A stretch of DNA of 64,000 nucleotides from Alcanivorax borkumensis SK2. Its GTDB lineage: Bacteria > Pseudomonadota > Gammaproteobacteria > Pseudomonadales > Alcanivoracaceae. The stretch spans positions 593,501 through 657,500 of the forward strand of contig NC_008260.1 of the NCBI RefSeq assembly GCF_000009365.1, read 5' to 3'. Shown here piece by piece: positions 17,356-28,423 of this stretch. Each line of letters starts with the position of its first letter. Position 1 is the stretch's first letter. Below the pieces are notes generated by a model. That model saw nothing but the letters and a program-made list of their open reading frames with translations, was not told the origin of the DNA and searched no databases. The translations under genes were made by a program, and so were the position numbers.

Positions 17356-18819
17356 CTACACTAAACGTTTACGGGCGCTAGAAGACGGTATTCTCATCGC
17401 TTCTCTGTATTTGGCGACGGTCCGGCGCGCTACATTGATTCCCTGCTCATTGAGCAAGCTCGCCAGCTTGTTATCACTGAGTGGCTTGCGGGGATTCTCT
17501 GCAGCGACCAGTTTCTTAATAATGGCACGAATAGCAGTGGAGGAACACTCACCGCCGCCGTCGGTTCCCACATGACTGGAAAAGAAATATTTCAGCTCAA
17601 AGACGCCGCGTGGTGTCATCATGTATTTCTGATTGGTGACCCGGCTGATGGTTGACTCATGCATTTCAACAGCATCGGCAATATCCGCCAAAACCAGGGG
17701 TTTCATGGCTTCATCGCCATAATCGAAGAACCCTTGTTGCACGTCCACGATGCGGGTGGCCACCTTGAGCAAAGTGTCGTGGCGGCTTTGCAGGCTCTTG
17801 ATGAACCATTTCGCTTCTTGAACGCAATTGCGCAAATATTGCCCGTCTTCACCGCTGGTGGTACGGGCAATGCTCGCGTATTGCTGTTGCAGGTTGACCC
17901 GCGGAAGGACGTCGTCGTTTAGGCTCACCTGCCAGCGACCTTGATGTTGGCGGACGATCACGTCAGGAACGGCGTAGTCCACTTGAGGTTCGCCAATTTG
18001 CTCACCGGGGGCTGGGTCCAGGGTGCGCAGTAGGGATAAAGCCTCTAGAAGGACCTCTTCAGAGAGTTGAAGGGTGCGGCGCAGTGCGGTGTAATCGTGC
18101 TTTTCTAGTAGGTTCAGATGTTCCAGTAGGGCAGAGGCTTCGTCGCGCAATGGGGTGTCCGCTGGCAGTTGGCGCAGCTGGACGCCGAGGCAGTCAGCTA
18201 GGTTGACGCTGGCGACGCCCACCGGGTCGAACTGTTGCAACCGGTGCTGCACGGCAAGCACTTCATCGTGCTCCAGTTCGTCTCCTTCGGTGAGTAGGTC
18301 TGGCTGGGCATTCACCATGTCGACGATATCGCTTAGGGGGGCAGTGATGTAACCACGGTCGTCCAGGGACTCGATAATCGTTATGGCGATTATCCGGTCT
18401 ACATCGCTCATGGGGGTGAGGTTTAGCTGCCAGAGCAAGTGGTCCTGTAAGTTGCCGGAAACGGCGTGTCGTTGCTGCCATTCGTCGGCATCGTCGGGGA
18501 GTGCGGCGCTGTTGCTGGTGCTCTGGCCGGAATAGACGTCATCCCATTCGGTTTCCACCTCGGGCTCGTCTTGTATCAGTTCTTCTAGGGCGTTATCACG
18601 GTCGGTGTCGAGCTCTTCATCCTGACGTTCTTCGTCATGCTCGGGGAGGGCATCGTCACCGAAATCGTCTGCCAATTCCAGCAGGGGGTTGCTCTCTACT
18701 GCTTGCTGGATTTCCTGGCGCAGGTCTAAAGTGGATAGCTGCAAGAGGCGAATGGCCTGCTGCAGCTGCGGTGTCATGGTGAGCTGCTGGCCAATTTGTA
18801 ATTGTAGTGTGGGCTTCAT
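17356..18819 (-). CDS. rpoN: RNA polymerase sigma-54 factor RpoN
   Basis: A 487-aa sigma-54. It has the glutamine- and leucine-rich activator-interacting region I at the N-terminus (MKPTLQLQIGQQLTMTPQLQ), an acidic region II (residues about 60-120), the core-binding domain and the C-terminal RpoN box ARRTVAKYREAM. Sigma-54 directs transcription from -24/-12 promoters with enhancer-binding ATPases and controls nitrogen assimilation, motility and, in hydrocarbon degraders, some catabolic operons. The ATG at 18819 was preferred over a TTG at 18846. It follows lptB by 137 bp. Confidence 0.96.
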   Translation of the reverse strand: MKPTLQLQIGQQLTMTPQLQQAIRLLQLSTLDLRQEIQQAVESNPLLELADDFGDDALPEHDEERQDEELDTDRDNALEELIQDEPEVETEWDDVYSGQSTSNSAALPDDADEWQQRHAVSGNLQDHLLWQLNLTPMSDVDRIIAITIIESLDDRGYITAPLSDIVDMVNAQPDLLTEGDELEHDEVLAVQHRLQQFDPVGVASVNLADCLGVQLRQLPADTPLRDEASALLEHLNLLEKHDYTALRRTLQLSEEVLLEALSLLRTLDPAPGEQIGEPQVDYAVPDVIVRQHQGRWQVSLNDDVLPRVNLQQQYASIARTTSGEDGQYLRNCVQEAKWFIKSLQSRHDTLLKVATRIVDVQQGFFDYGDEAMKPLVLADIADAVEMHESTISRVTNQKYMMTPRGVFELKYFFSSHVGTDGGGECSSTAIRAIIKKLVAAENPRKPLSDNKLASLLNEQGINVARRTVAKYREAMRIPSSSARKRLV

Positions 18820-18956
18820 ACTGCTCAGTATTCTGCTAGTCCCCAAAAAACCCAGGATAGCAGTCTATCTACACGCTAAGCAATATTTGTGCCAGGTGAA
18901 ACTGTGTGCTAGGGATGACCGCAAGTCACAATAGAAGAGAGGATTTGCGGCGGACC

Positions 18957-19682
18957 TTATAGTCTGAAATCGGCGCCCAGATAGACGTCTCGCACTTGTT
19001 GGTTGGCAAGGATAATATCCGCGTCACCGGAGGCGATGATGTGGCCAGCGCTGACGATATAAGCGGTGTCACAGATATCCAGGGTCTCGCGTACATTGTG
19101 GTCGGTGATTAAGACGCCGATGCCGCGTTCTTTGAGGTGGCGAATGATGCCTTTGATGTCGTTAACCGAGATGGGGTCAACGCCAGCAAAAGGTTCGTCC
19201 AGCAGAATGAAGTCAGGGTCTGTGGCCAAGCCTCGGGCGATTTCCGCGCGGCGGCGCTCGCCGCCGGACAGGCTCATCCCCAGCGAATCGCGGATGTGCC
19301 CGATGTGGAATTCCTTGAGCAGGCCTTCCATGCGCTCGTGGCGTTCTGCTTTGCTAAGCTCCTTGCGGGTTTCTAGGATGGCCATGATGTTCTCTTCCAC
19401 CGTTAGACGGCGAAAGATACTGGCTTCTTGAGGCAGGTAGCCAATCCCCCGCTGGGCGCGACCGTGCATAGGCAGGTGGGTAATGTCCGTGTCGTTGATT
19501 TCAATGCGACCGGCATCGGCCTCCACTAGCCCAACAATCATGTAGAAGCAGGTGGTTTTGCCGGCCCCATTGGGCCCCAGTAGCCCGACAATTTGGCCGG
19601 CTTCTACATCCAGGGAAACGTCTTCGATAACCCGGCGACCCTTGTAGCTTTTTGCTAGGTGATGGGCGCGTAAATGGCTCAT
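18957..19682 (-). CDS. lptB: LPS export ABC transporter ATPase LptB
   Basis: A 241-aa ABC ATPase with Walker [10 protein letters not shown] (residues 36-44), signature [13 protein letters not shown] and Walker [14 protein letters not shown]. LptB with LptF and LptG (not in this window) extracts LPS from the inner membrane and pushes it along the LptC-LptA-LptD bridge. Its start overlaps the lptA stop by 4 bp (ATGA), giving the standard lptC-lptA-lptB order. Confidence 0.96.
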   Translation of the reverse strand: MSHLRAHHLAKSYKGRRVIEDVSLDVEAGQIVGLLGPNGAGKTTCFYMIVGLVEADAGRIEINDTDITHLPMHGRAQRGIGYLPQEASIFRRLTVEENIMAILETRKELSKAERHERMEGLLKEFHIGHIRDSLGMSLSGGERRRAEIARGLATDPDFILLDEPFAGVDPISVNDIKGIIRHLKERGIGVLITDHNVRETLDICDTAYIVSAGHIIASGDADIILANQQVRDVYLGADFRL

Positions 19683-20278
19683 GGTGTGTTGGGCTCCGCC
19701 TTAGGTGATGCGCTGTCGCTGCCTTCACTTTGGGTGTCGTTTGGGTTGCTGTTATTCGCTTCAATATTCGCGTCGACAGGGGCATTGGTTGTCTGGTTTT
19801 CGGCGGGGATTACCAGCCGCACCCGTTGGTCACCTTCACTGCTGGCGTCCACTCGCTTGGAGTCTAGGCTGTATTCTACCTTGGCGCCCTCGAAAGTGTT
19901 GCCCTGGTGTTCGATGTAGGCATCGCCGGTCAGGACCAAGGTGCGAGCTTTAATATTGTAAACCAGATTTTCAGCGTGGGCGTTAAGGCCTTCACCCTCT
20001 TCCATGCGCACCGGGGTGCCGGTAGCTTCCACCCGAACCAGCTCGCTATTTTGGGTGAACATGCGCATTTCATCGGCAAACAGTTTGCGCTTGCCTTGAA
20101 TCAGTTCCACGTTGCCGCTGTACACGCCGCTGCCGGCACTCTGCTCGAAACGACCGTTGTCTGCCGTGACCTGGATCGTGCCTTCCATGGGGGCGGCCTG
20201 AACGCCCAAGGGGAAAGCTATAAGCAATGCCAGTACGGCGAGATTGCAGGTGCTATGAAGCCGGTGCTTCAAATTCAC
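19679..20278 (-). CDS. lptA: LPS transport periplasmic protein LptA
   Basis: A 199-aa protein with a cleavable signal peptide (hydrophobic [16 protein letters not shown], cleavage after VQA) and an OstA/LptA domain (residues about 30-150). LptA oligomerises as a beta-jellyroll filament carrying LPS across the periplasm. The last 35 residues are a low-complexity, acidic Asn/Ser/Glu/Pro tail beyond the family core. Translation starts at GTG (20278) after a strong AAGGAGT site. It overlaps the 3' end of lptC by 26 bp. Confidence 0.93.
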   Translation of the reverse strand: MNLKHRLHSTCNLAVLALLIAFPLGVQAAPMEGTIQVTADNGRFEQSAGSGVYSGNVELIQGKRKLFADEMRMFTQNSELVRVEATGTPVRMEEGEGLNAHAENLVYNIKARTLVLTGDAYIEHQGNTFEGAKVEYSLDSKRVDASSEGDQRVRLVIPAENQTTNAPVDANIEANNSNPNDTQSEGSDSASPKAEPNTP

Positions 20279-20810
20279 TCTTTACTCCTTGTTTTAGTTC
20301 CAGAACGCCCTTGTTGAGATCTGCTTCCAGGGCGCCAGCACGGGTCTGGCCGGAGTCAAACCGCATTTCTACGTCGCCGGGGGTGGTGGCGATGTTAGTG
20401 TCGCTGTTGAAATGCAGTTCTTCTGTATTCACGGTCATTTTCTGGATCGGATTATTCACATTGACCTTGCCAAGAAAAGAGATCAGGTCGCCGTCTTCTT
20501 GCACGATGCCTTGCTCGCTAGTGATGGTCCAGCTGCCTTTGTCGTTGGCCATGATCAGTACTGGGGCTTGCATCTTGGTGAGCGGATTGTGGTCGAACTG
20601 CACTAAACTGTCCGCAGTTAAGTGGTACTGCAGGCTACCATCTTTTTCGCTGAAGGCTCGCGCGCTAACCTGGTCAGCAATGATTGCCGGTGCCATAGCC
20701 ACCGCATTGTCTTGGCCAGGCAGAGCGCTGTCCCACTCGTGCAGGGTCATCAGCATCACCAGCCCCAGCAGCAGAATGCCGGTGGCACTTAATAGCCCCT
20801 GACGTTTCAT
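20253..20810 (-). CDS. lptC: LPS transport bitopic protein LptC
   Basis: A 185-aa protein with one N-terminal membrane anchor (GLLSATGILLLGLVMLMTL, residues 4-22) and a periplasmic LptC jellyroll. LptC docks to the LptBFG complex and hands LPS to LptA. Its ATG overlaps the kdsC stop by 4 bp, and its end overlaps lptA by 26 bp, consistent with tight coupling. Sequence conservation in LptC is low, so the call rests on family pattern, topology and position. Confidence 0.92.
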   Translation of the reverse strand: MKRQGLLSATGILLLGLVMLMTLHEWDSALPGQDNAVAMAPAIIADQVSARAFSEKDGSLQYHLTADSLVQFDHNPLTKMQAPVLIMANDKGSWTITSEQGIVQEDGDLISFLGKVNVNNPIQKMTVNTEELHFNSDTNIATTPGDVEMRFDSGQTRAGALEADLNKGVLELKQGVKSEFEAPAS

Positions 20811-21310
20811 GCCGGGCTCCGCAGGGCAAGAATGGCGTCACAGATTTCCCGTACCGCACCCTCTCCACCGCGACGGACAGTGATGTGATTTGCCGCATTT
20901 TTGGCGCAGTCGTGGGCGTTGTTTGGGGCAAAACTCAGTTGCGCCCAGAGCAAGGCACTAACGTCAGGTTCGTCGTCACCAGCGTAGCCGGTTTCACTGG
21001 CGCGCATGTTCAGCGAGTCAGCCAGAGCTTCCAAGGCGACGCCCTTGTCTTCGCGGCCTTGAATAACATGCTTGATGCCCAGGTCCGCTGCGCGTTTGGC
21101 CACCATGGGCGAGTTGCGCCCGGTAATGATAGCTAGGGTGACGCCGCTGGCCGCCAGCTTTTTCAGGCCGTGGCCATCCAGGGTATTGAAAACTTTCAGC
21201 TCTTCGCCGTTGGGGCCAAACAGCAGACGGCCATCGGTCATCACACCATCCACGTCAAACGCCATCAAGCGCAAGTTCTGGACATCTATAGGGGGCAGTT
21301 GCATGGCCAT
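20807..21310 (-). CDS. kdsC: Kdo-8-phosphate phosphatase KdsC
   Basis: A 167-aa HAD-superfamily (C0 type, no cap) phosphatase. The nucleophile and acid/base aspartates are Asp19 and Asp21 in MAFDVDGVMTDG. Motif II (LAIITGRNS) and motif III/IV (YAGDDEPD) are present. KdsC hydrolyses 3-deoxy-D-manno-octulosonate 8-phosphate to Kdo for the LPS inner core. It begins at the base next to the kdsD stop codon, so the two Kdo enzymes are translationally linked. Confidence 0.95.
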   Translation of the reverse strand: MAMQLPPIDVQNLRLMAFDVDGVMTDGRLLFGPNGEELKVFNTLDGHGLKKLAASGVTLAIITGRNSPMVAKRAADLGIKHVIQGREDKGVALEALADSLNMRASETGYAGDDEPDVSALLWAQLSFAPNNAHDCAKNAANHITVRRGGEGAVREICDAILALRSPA

Positions 21311-22279
21311 TTACACTACTCCCGCGCGCAGTAGGTCTTGCATGTTGAAAGCGCCGAGCGGTTTGCCATCACTGTCACAAACCATTAAGCCGTTAATCTT
21401 GCGGTTTTCCATGATTTGTAAAGCTTCAGCGGCTAGATGACCTTGGGCAATGGTGATTGGATCAGAAACCATAACCTCGGCAATGGTGGCTTTTCGAATA
21501 TCGATGTCCCGGTCGAGGATGCGGCGCAAGTCACCATCAGTAAAAATGCCGGCTAGAGTGCCGTCTGTGTGGGTGATGGCGGTCATCCCCAGGCCTTTAT
21601 GGGTCATTTCCAGTAGGGCTTCGCTAAGCGAGGTGGTAGTGCTGACCACGGGAAGCTGCTCACCAGTGTGCATGATGTCATCCACTTTCAATAGCAGGCG
21701 CCGGCCTAGGCTGCCTCCGGGATGGCTGAGGGCAAAGTCTTCCGGTGTGAAGCCGCGGGCTTCTAACAGGGCAATAGCCAAGGCATCGCCCATGGCCAGC
21801 GCGGCGGTGGTCGAAGAAGTCGGTGCCAGATTATGGGGGCAGGCCTCTTCCGCTACGGCCACGGTCAGATGTACATCTGACAGTTGCGCTAATGCAGATT
21901 GTGGGCGCCCGGTCATGCCGACCAAGGCGGTGCCCTTACGTTTGATGACCGGTAATATGGCCAGCACTTCGGCGGTTTCGCCGGAGTTGGACAGTGCCAG
22001 TACCACGTCGTCAGCGGTAATCATGCCCAAATCACCATGGGAGGCTTCGCCAGGGTGAACAAAAAAAGAGGGGGTGCCGGTGCTGGCAAGGGTGGCGGCT
22101 AGCTTGCTGCCTACGTGCCCGCTTTTGCCCATGCCGGTGACGATGACGCGGCCTTTGGCGTTCAGCATCAGGTCGCAGGCGGCGCAAAAGCTGGTGTCCA
22201 GGCTGTCTTTCAGAGCATCCACGGCCCGGGCTTCGATTTCTAGTACCCGTTGGCCAACGCTGATGTGGTTGTGGCTCAT
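21311..22279 (-). CDS. kdsD: D-arabinose-5-phosphate isomerase KdsD
   Basis: A 322-aa protein with an N-terminal SIS isomerase domain (residues about 35-180, with TGMGKSGHVGSKLAAT and ALSNSGETAE) and a C-terminal CBS pair (about 205-322). It converts ribulose-5-phosphate to arabinose-5-phosphate, the first step to Kdo. It is the first gene of the minus-strand kdsD-to-ptsO series. The ATG at 22279 follows AAGGAGA; the frame is open far upstream, but the residues there are not family-like. In Pseudomonas the mla operon diverges from this point. Confidence 0.95.
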   Translation of the reverse strand: MSHNHISVGQRVLEIEARAVDALKDSLDTSFCAACDLMLNAKGRVIVTGMGKSGHVGSKLAATLASTGTPSFFVHPGEASHGDLGMITADDVVLALSNSGETAEVLAILPVIKRKGTALVGMTGRPQSALAQLSDVHLTVAVAEEACPHNLAPTSSTTAALAMGDALAIALLEARGFTPEDFALSHPGGSLGRRLLLKVDDIMHTGEQLPVVSTTTSLSEALLEMTHKGLGMTAITHTDGTLAGIFTDGDLRRILDRDIDIRKATIAEVMVSDPITIAQGHLAAEALQIMENRKINGLMVCDSDGKPLGAFNMQDLLRAGVV

Positions 22280-22487
22280 GCGCTCTCCTTGATATTGGCG
22301 GCGATTATACACGTGTTGTGGCCTCCACGTTGACCCGTAATCGGTAACTCGATCGCGTTGAAGGGAACCGCCTTGCACTCTGTGACTCCAATAAAAGCAC
22401 TGAGGTTCAGTGTGTTGCGGTTGTTGATCACTGGACAGCAGGTAAAGAACACCGTAAAACCGCCGAAGACTAAATAGGGAGTAATCT

Positions 22488-23135
22488 ATGCATTTACAAT
22501 GGTATATGGCCGCCTGGCTTCGCGTCGGGTTGGTGGTCATGCTGACCGCAATGGCAGCACTGGTCCAGGCCCAGAGTGATCCTCGCCAGGTGGTGGCGGA
22601 TGCAGTGGAGCGCATGACGTCTCGTGTTGAGGCGGAGCGAGAGACGTTGAAAGCCGATCCGGATAGGGCCAAAGAGCTGGTGCGTGAAGAGCTGGCGGAT
22701 CTGGTGGATTTCAAGCGCATCACCCGCATGGTCATGGGCGATTACTTTGGGCCGTCTAGCAAGGAGCAGAAATACCGGTTTTTGGATGTCTTCAAAAACA
22801 GCTTAATCAACACCTATGCGTCCGGCATTACCCTGTATGACGGACAGAAAATCGACATCTTGCCAATGCAGGATGGCGATCGTAAAGGCGATTACGCCCG
22901 AGTGCGCATGGAAGTGAAGACTAACTCCGGCCAGGTGGTGCCCATCTACTACACCCTATTCTTGCGTGATGATCAGTGGAGGGTAATCAATGTGTACGTG
23001 AATGGTCTGGATCTGCGAGACACTTTCAAAAGCCAGTTCGCCCAAGGCATGCAACAGTACAATGATATCGACAAAGTGGTCGATAACTGGTCTGCGGATG
23101 CCAAAATTGATGCGGGCCTAAAAGAAGAAGGCTAG
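22488..23135 (+). CDS. mlaC: Phospholipid-binding protein MlaC (Ttg2D), without mla partners
   Basis: A 215-aa periplasmic protein: signal peptide (VGLVVMLTAMAALVQA, cleavage about residue 28) and an MlaC/Ttg2D domain with YASGITLYDGQKIDI and VRMEVKTNSG. MlaC ferries phospholipid between the OmpC-MlaA complex and the inner-membrane MlaFEDB transporter. GGGAG precedes the ATG. Unusually, mlaF, mlaE and mlaD, normally directly upstream, are absent: kdsD diverges only 208 bp away. The gap to ibaG (174 bp) has no mlaB. The protein itself looks intact. Confidence 0.92.
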   Translation: MHLQWYMAAWLRVGLVVMLTAMAALVQAQSDPRQVVADAVERMTSRVEAERETLKADPDRAKELVREELADLVDFKRITRMVMGDYFGPSSKEQKYRFLDVFKNSLINTYASGITLYDGQKIDILPMQDGDRKGDYARVRMEVKTNSGQVVPIYYTLFLRDDQWRVINVYVNGLDLRDTFKSQFAQGMQQYNDIDKVVDNWSADAKIDAGLKEEG

Positions 23136-23246
23136 CAGGGTAAATAATCTTGCTGCGCTGGGGCCGTGGATGGTGTTGGGGACGGTGCCGCCGTGGTAAG
23201 GGGCAACGCGCTCGCGTATTATTGCGCCCTTGATAACAATTTTGAT

Positions 23247-23294
23247 GGAGCGGCCCCGGGCCGCTCCAATGCTGTTTGGGCCTGGCGAAGGCCC
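23247..23294 (+). promoter_or_regulatory. Two tandem hairpins just upstream of ibaG
   Basis: The first arm pair is GGAGCGGCCC (23247-23256) with GGGCCGCTCC (23258-23267). The second is GGGCCT (23278-23283) with AGGCCC (23289-23294), ending 15 bp before the ibaG ATG. No T-tract follows either. They occupy the place of mlaB in relatives. They may stabilise or separate the mlaC and ibaG parts of the transcript. Confidence 0.4.
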
Positions 23295-23309
23295 TGATGA
23301 GGAGTAAAG

Positions 23310-23564
23310 ATGAATCCGGAAGACGTAATCACGCTGGTAGAAGCTGGTTTTGAGAGTGCCGACGTGGCAGTGGAAGGCGGCGGTGACCGGTTCCAGATTC
23401 GCGTGGTGTCGGAGGCCTTTAGTGGCTTGATGCCGGTAAAGCGGCAGCAGATGGTGTATGCCACCATCGACGAGCAGATTAAAAGTAACACTATCCATGC
23501 CGTGCAGATCATTACTTTTACTCCGGCGGAGTGGGAAAAAGCCCAGAATCAGGGCCTGTCCTGA
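23310..23564 (+). CDS. ibaG: BolA-family protein IbaG
   Basis: An 84-aa BolA-like protein with the single BolA fold (VAVEGGGDRFQIRVVSEAF, then MPVKRQQMVYATI). IbaG (YrbA) is the BolA paralogue that binds monothiol glutaredoxin with a shared [2Fe-2S] cluster, and it is linked to envelope and acid stress. It sits directly upstream of murA, as in E. coli and Pseudomonas. GAGGAGT lies before the ATG, and the gap to murA is 52 bp. Confidence 0.93.
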   Translation: MNPEDVITLVEAGFESADVAVEGGGDRFQIRVVSEAFSGLMPVKRQQMVYATIDEQIKSNTIHAVQIITFTPAEWEKAQNQGLS

Positions 23565-23607
23565 CCCCGGCCTTTGGCTGAACGGGTTGGAAGAAAGAAA
23601 CCATTAG

Positions 23608-24879
<1,272 letters not shown>

Positions 24880-24896
24880 CCGGATCGGGACCTGTG

Positions 24897-25541
24897 ATGA
24901 GTAAGCCATTGACCATCGCCCTTTCTAAAGGGCGCATTCTCAAGGAAACCCTGCCGCTGCTGAAAGCCGCAGGCATTGAGCTGCTGGAAGACCCGGCAGC
25001 GTCGCGCAAGCTGATTTTTGACACCACCCGAGACGATGTAAAAATTATCATCATTCGCGCCACGGACGTCCCCCCCTATGTGCAGCATGGTGCGGCGGAT
25101 ATTGGTGTGGCCGGAAAAGACGTGCTCATGGAGCATGGCGGTGACGGGGTGTTTGAGCCAGTGGATCTGGATATTGCTCGCTGCAAATTGATGGTGGCAG
25201 CTATGAAGGATGCTCCGGAAACCGGTAGCCGGCTGCGCGTAGCCACTAAATTTGTAAACGTGGCCAAAGCCTACTACGCCCAGCAGGGCAAGCAGGCGGA
25301 AGTGATTAAGCTATACGGCGCGATGGAACTGGCCCCGTTAGTGGGGCTGGCGGACCGCATTGTGGATATCGTTGATACCGGCAACACGTTGCGTGCTAAT
25401 GGGCTAGAACCCACAGAGCTAATTGCCCATATTTCTACCCGGGTGATTGTTAATCGCGCCAGCATGAAAACTCGCCATAGTGATATCCAAACGATTTTGG
25501 ACAAGCTGGTAGAGGCGGTAGCCTCTCGCAAGGCAGGTTAA
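24897..25541 (+). CDS. hisG: ATP phosphoribosyltransferase HisG, short form
   Basis: A 214-aa short-form HisG with [16 protein letters not shown] at the N-terminus and the PRPP-binding block [20 protein letters not shown]. It makes phosphoribosyl-ATP, the first step of histidine synthesis. Short HisG lacks the regulatory ACT-like domain and needs HisZ, a histidyl-tRNA-synthetase-like subunit that must be encoded elsewhere. The ATG at 24897 gives the family start; a longer frame would overlap murA. Confidence 0.95.
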   Translation: MSKPLTIALSKGRILKETLPLLKAAGIELLEDPAASRKLIFDTTRDDVKIIIIRATDVPPYVQHGAADIGVAGKDVLMEHGGDGVFEPVDLDIARCKLMVAAMKDAPETGSRLRVATKFVNVAKAYYAQQGKQAEVIKLYGAMELAPLVGLADRIVDIVDTGNTLRANGLEPTELIAHISTRVIVNRASMKTRHSDIQTILDKLVEAVASRKAG

Positions 25542-25635
25542 AGGCCTTTCATCATAGATCGCATAGCGTAAACAGCTAAAAATATACCTGTTTGATGTGA
25601 TGTTGAGCGAGAGGTTTTGCTTATCTTTGCGATAG

Positions 25636-25654
25636 AAAAAGCGTCGCTTTTTTT
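25636..25654 (+). terminator. Weak hairpin with T-tract between hisG and hisD
   Basis: AAAAAGC and GCTTTTT flank a 3-nt loop and run into seven T. Only two G-C pairs support the stem, so termination would be partial at best. It lies in the 173-bp gap between hisG and hisD. Confidence 0.3.
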
Positions 25655-25714
25655 CCGTGAACCCTGAGCCCTCTGTGGTAAAAATAGATTCTGACTTTTA
25701 AAACGGTGCCAACC

Positions 25715-27016
25715 ATGGAAACCACCTGGCTTAACGCCCAAGATGCGGATTTCGATGCCAAGCTCGCCGCGCTAACCGCCTGGTCGGAAGAGCGTGACGA
25801 AGAGGTGGCGCATCGTGTGCGCGGCATCCTCAAGGGTGTGGCCCAGCGTGGCGACGTGGCACTGGTGGAGTACACCAACCGCTTTGACCGTCGTGATGTG
25901 TCGGCCATGGATGAGCTGGTAGTGGATCAGGCTCAGTTGCAGGCCGCGCTGGCGCGTATTCCCGCTGAACAACGCGAAGCCCTGGAGGCGGCCGCTGATC
26001 GTGTGCGTCGCTACCATGAAAAGCAGAAACAGGATTCCTGGCACTACCGGGAAGCGGACGGCACCTTGCTGGGCCAGCAGGTGACGCCTTTGGATCGGGC
26101 CGGTATTTATGTGCCCGGCGGTAAAGCCGCGTACCCCAGCTCAGTATTAATGAATGCGCTACCGGCAAAGGTGGCGGGTGTCGGCGAGATCATAATGGTA
26201 TCGCCTGCCCCAGAGGGCATCATCAATGACATGGTGCTGGCGGCGGCGGCTATTGCGGGTGTCGACAAGCTCTTTACTCTGGGCGGCGGGCAAGCGGTGG
26301 CCGCTTTGGCCTACGGTACAGAGACGGTGCCGGCGGTGGATAAAATTGTCGGCCCCGGCAATATCTATGTGGCCGAAGCCAAACGGCAGGTGTTTGGCAA
26401 AGTAGGCATCGACATGATTGCCGGCCCTTCGGAAATTTTGGTGGTCTGTGACGGCAAGACCAACCCGGACTGGATTGCCATGGATCTGTTTTCTCAGGCT
26501 GAGCATGATGAGGAAGCTCAGGCCATTTTGGTGTCACCGGACGCCGATTTTTTGAAGCAGGTTGCGCAGTCCATGGAAACCTTGGCCGCGACTCTGGAGC
26601 GGGAAACCATTATTCGCACGTCCATGAAGCACCGGGGGGCGTTGATTCAGGTGAAGGATCTGGATCAGGCCATCGAAATCGCCAACCGCATTGCTTCTGA
26701 GCATCTGGAATTATCCATTGATGACGCGGAGCAATGGGCGAAAAAAGTTCGCCATGCCGGTGCGATTTTTCTGGGTCGCCACACTCCCGAAGCGTTGGGT
26801 GATTACTGCGCCGGGCCGAACCACGTGCTGCCTACGAGTGCCACCGCCCGCTTTTCTTCGCCATTGGGTGTGTACGATTTTCAGAAACGCAGTTCGCTGA
26901 TTGGCTGCTCCCCGGAAGGGGCTAGCAGTCTTGCAAAAATTGCCTCTCCGCTTGCCCGTGGCGAAAGCCTCACGGCCCATGCCCGCAGTGCGGAATATAG
27001 AATCAAGAAACGCTAA
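25715..27016 (+). CDS. hisD: Histidinol dehydrogenase HisD
   Basis: A 433-aa zinc enzyme oxidising histidinol to histidine in two NAD-dependent steps. Family blocks are intact: [53 protein letters not shown] and [12 protein letters not shown] with zinc and catalytic His/Glu residues. Two starts are possible: GTG at 25706 and ATG at 25715. I chose the ATG; neither has a strong ribosome binding site. It is separated from hisG by 173 bp and may have its own promoter. Confidence 0.95.
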   Translation: METTWLNAQDADFDAKLAALTAWSEERDEEVAHRVRGILKGVAQRGDVALVEYTNRFDRRDVSAMDELVVDQAQLQAALARIPAEQREALEAAADRVRRYHEKQKQDSWHYREADGTLLGQQVTPLDRAGIYVPGGKAAYPSSVLMNALPAKVAGVGEIIMVSPAPEGIINDMVLAAAAIAGVDKLFTLGGGQAVAALAYGTETVPAVDKIVGPGNIYVAEAKRQVFGKVGIDMIAGPSEILVVCDGKTNPDWIAMDLFSQAEHDEEAQAILVSPDADFLKQVAQSMETLAATLERETIIRTSMKHRGALIQVKDLDQAIEIANRIASEHLELSIDDAEQWAKKVRHAGAIFLGRHTPEALGDYCAGPNHVLPTSATARFSSPLGVYDFQKRSSLIGCSPEGASSLAKIASPLARGESLTAHARSAEYRIKKR

Positions 27017-27023
27017 CACGCCT

Positions 27024-27053
27024 CACGCATCACGTTTCCACGGGTGATGCGTG
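27024..27053 (+). repeat. Hairpin between hisD and hisC
   Basis: A perfect 10-bp inverted repeat (CACGCATCAC at 27024-27033, GTGATGCGTG at 27044-27053) with a 10-nt loop lies 8 bp after the hisD stop. There is no T-tract. It could protect the hisD mRNA end or lower hisC expression. Confidence 0.45.
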
Positions 27054-27081
27054 TTGCCTGATGCATGCAGGCGGAATACGT

Positions 27082-28209
27082 ATGAGTAAATATTGGAGCG
27101 ACTTCGTTCACCATTTGGAGCCTTACGTTCCCGGCGAGCAGCCGAAGATGGACAAGTTAGTGAAGTTAAATACCAACGAGCACCCGCTGGGTCCGTCGCC
27201 GAAGGTAATCGAGGCGATTCGGGGCGAAGTGGACGATCGGCTGCGGCTGTATCCGGACCCGGATAGCAGCCAGCTGAAGCAGGCCATCGCCGACTATTAT
27301 TCCGGCCTGGGCTATGGGATAAAGCGTTCTCAGGTGTTCGTTGGCAATGGCTCCGACGAAGTGCTGGCGCATTTGTTCATGGGCTTTTTCAAACAGCATC
27401 AGCCGCTACTTTTCCCAGATATCACCTATAGTTTCTACAAGGTCTATTGCGGCCTGTATCAAATCGACTATCAGCCTGTGCCGCTCGATGATGCTCTGGG
27501 TATTGCGGTGGACGATTATCTAGAAGGCGACAAGCCACGCGCAAATGGTGGCATCATCTTCCCTAACCCTAATGCGCCCACCGGTAAGCTGTTGCCGCTG
27601 AGTGAAATTGAGCGTTTGTTGCAGGCGAATACGCAAACCCTGGTGGTTATCGATGAGGCCTATATCGACTTTGCCGGCCCCCAAGGGCAGGGCGGCGCTA
27701 CGGCCATCGCTTTGGTAAACCGCTACCCGAACCTGTTGGTGACTCAGACTTTGTCAAAATCCCGCTCTCTGGCGGGTTTGCGTATCGGCTTGGCGATTGG
27801 TGATGGCGCGCTGATTGATGGGCTAAATCGGATTAAAGACAGCTTCAATTCCTATCCGTTGGATCGTCTGGCCATTGCCGCTGGCGTGGCCGCGTTTAAA
27901 GATCAGGAGTGGTTCGAAAAAGGCTGTGAGCAAGTAATCATGCAGCGCGAGTGGCTCAACGAGCAGCTCGGGCAGCGAGGTTTTGAGAGCTTGCCGTCGG
28001 CGGCCAACTTTCTTTTCACTCGCCACGAGCAGCATAGTGGGCTCTCTCTGGCCCAGGGTTTGCGCGAGCAAGGCATTATTGTGCGTCATTTTGGCAAGCC
28101 TGAGCGTATCGCTGACTACCTGAGAATCACTATTGGCACGCCTGAGCAAAATCAGGCGTTGATTGTGGCTTTAGATGGGTTGATTTCAAAGTGGAAAAAC
28201 GCCGGGTAA
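27082..28209 (+). CDS. hisC: Histidinol-phosphate aminotransferase HisC
   Basis: A 375-aa fold-type I PLP enzyme that transaminates imidazole-acetol phosphate. The substrate and cofactor blocks [13 protein letters not shown] and [12 protein letters not shown] are present, as is the PLP-binding lysine in [16 protein letters not shown]. The ATG at 27082 yields the usual start; an ATG 21 bp upstream is in frame but less likely. The hisG-hisD-hisC order is that of Pseudomonas. A strong hairpin follows the stop. Confidence 0.93.
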   Translation: MSKYWSDFVHHLEPYVPGEQPKMDKLVKLNTNEHPLGPSPKVIEAIRGEVDDRLRLYPDPDSSQLKQAIADYYSGLGYGIKRSQVFVGNGSDEVLAHLFMGFFKQHQPLLFPDITYSFYKVYCGLYQIDYQPVPLDDALGIAVDDYLEGDKPRANGGIIFPNPNAPTGKLLPLSEIERLLQANTQTLVVIDEAYIDFAGPQGQGGATAIALVNRYPNLLVTQTLSKSRSLAGLRIGLAIGDGALIDGLNRIKDSFNSYPLDRLAIAAGVAAFKDQEWFEKGCEQVIMQREWLNEQLGQRGFESLPSAANFLFTRHEQHSGLSLAQGLREQGIIVRHFGKPERIADYLRITIGTPEQNQALIVALDGLISKWKNAG

Positions 28210-28225
28210 TTTTTTGCTGAAATTA

Positions 28226-28268
28226 CATAAAGAGGCCGTGCCCAAACTTTGGGCGCGGCCTCTTTATG
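28226..28268. terminator. Strong palindromic terminator after hisC
   Basis: CATAAAGAGGCC (28226-28237) pairs perfectly with GGCCTCTTTATG (28257-28268), with a further GCCC/GGGC pairing inside. The A- and T-rich outer arms would work as an intrinsic terminator in either direction. Confidence 0.7.
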
Positions 28269-28423
28269 TAAAGGAGTAACATTGCAGCTTACTCGCTTTT
28301 GAGCTTTTAGCAGGGAAGACGCCTCAACCCCGGTCGCTTAGGCTGGCAGAGTCTCGCCTGCTTGAACCTTTCCCCTTACCTGCGGTACTAACAGGTATTC
28401 GCCCAACGGTAAGGCTCCTAAAA

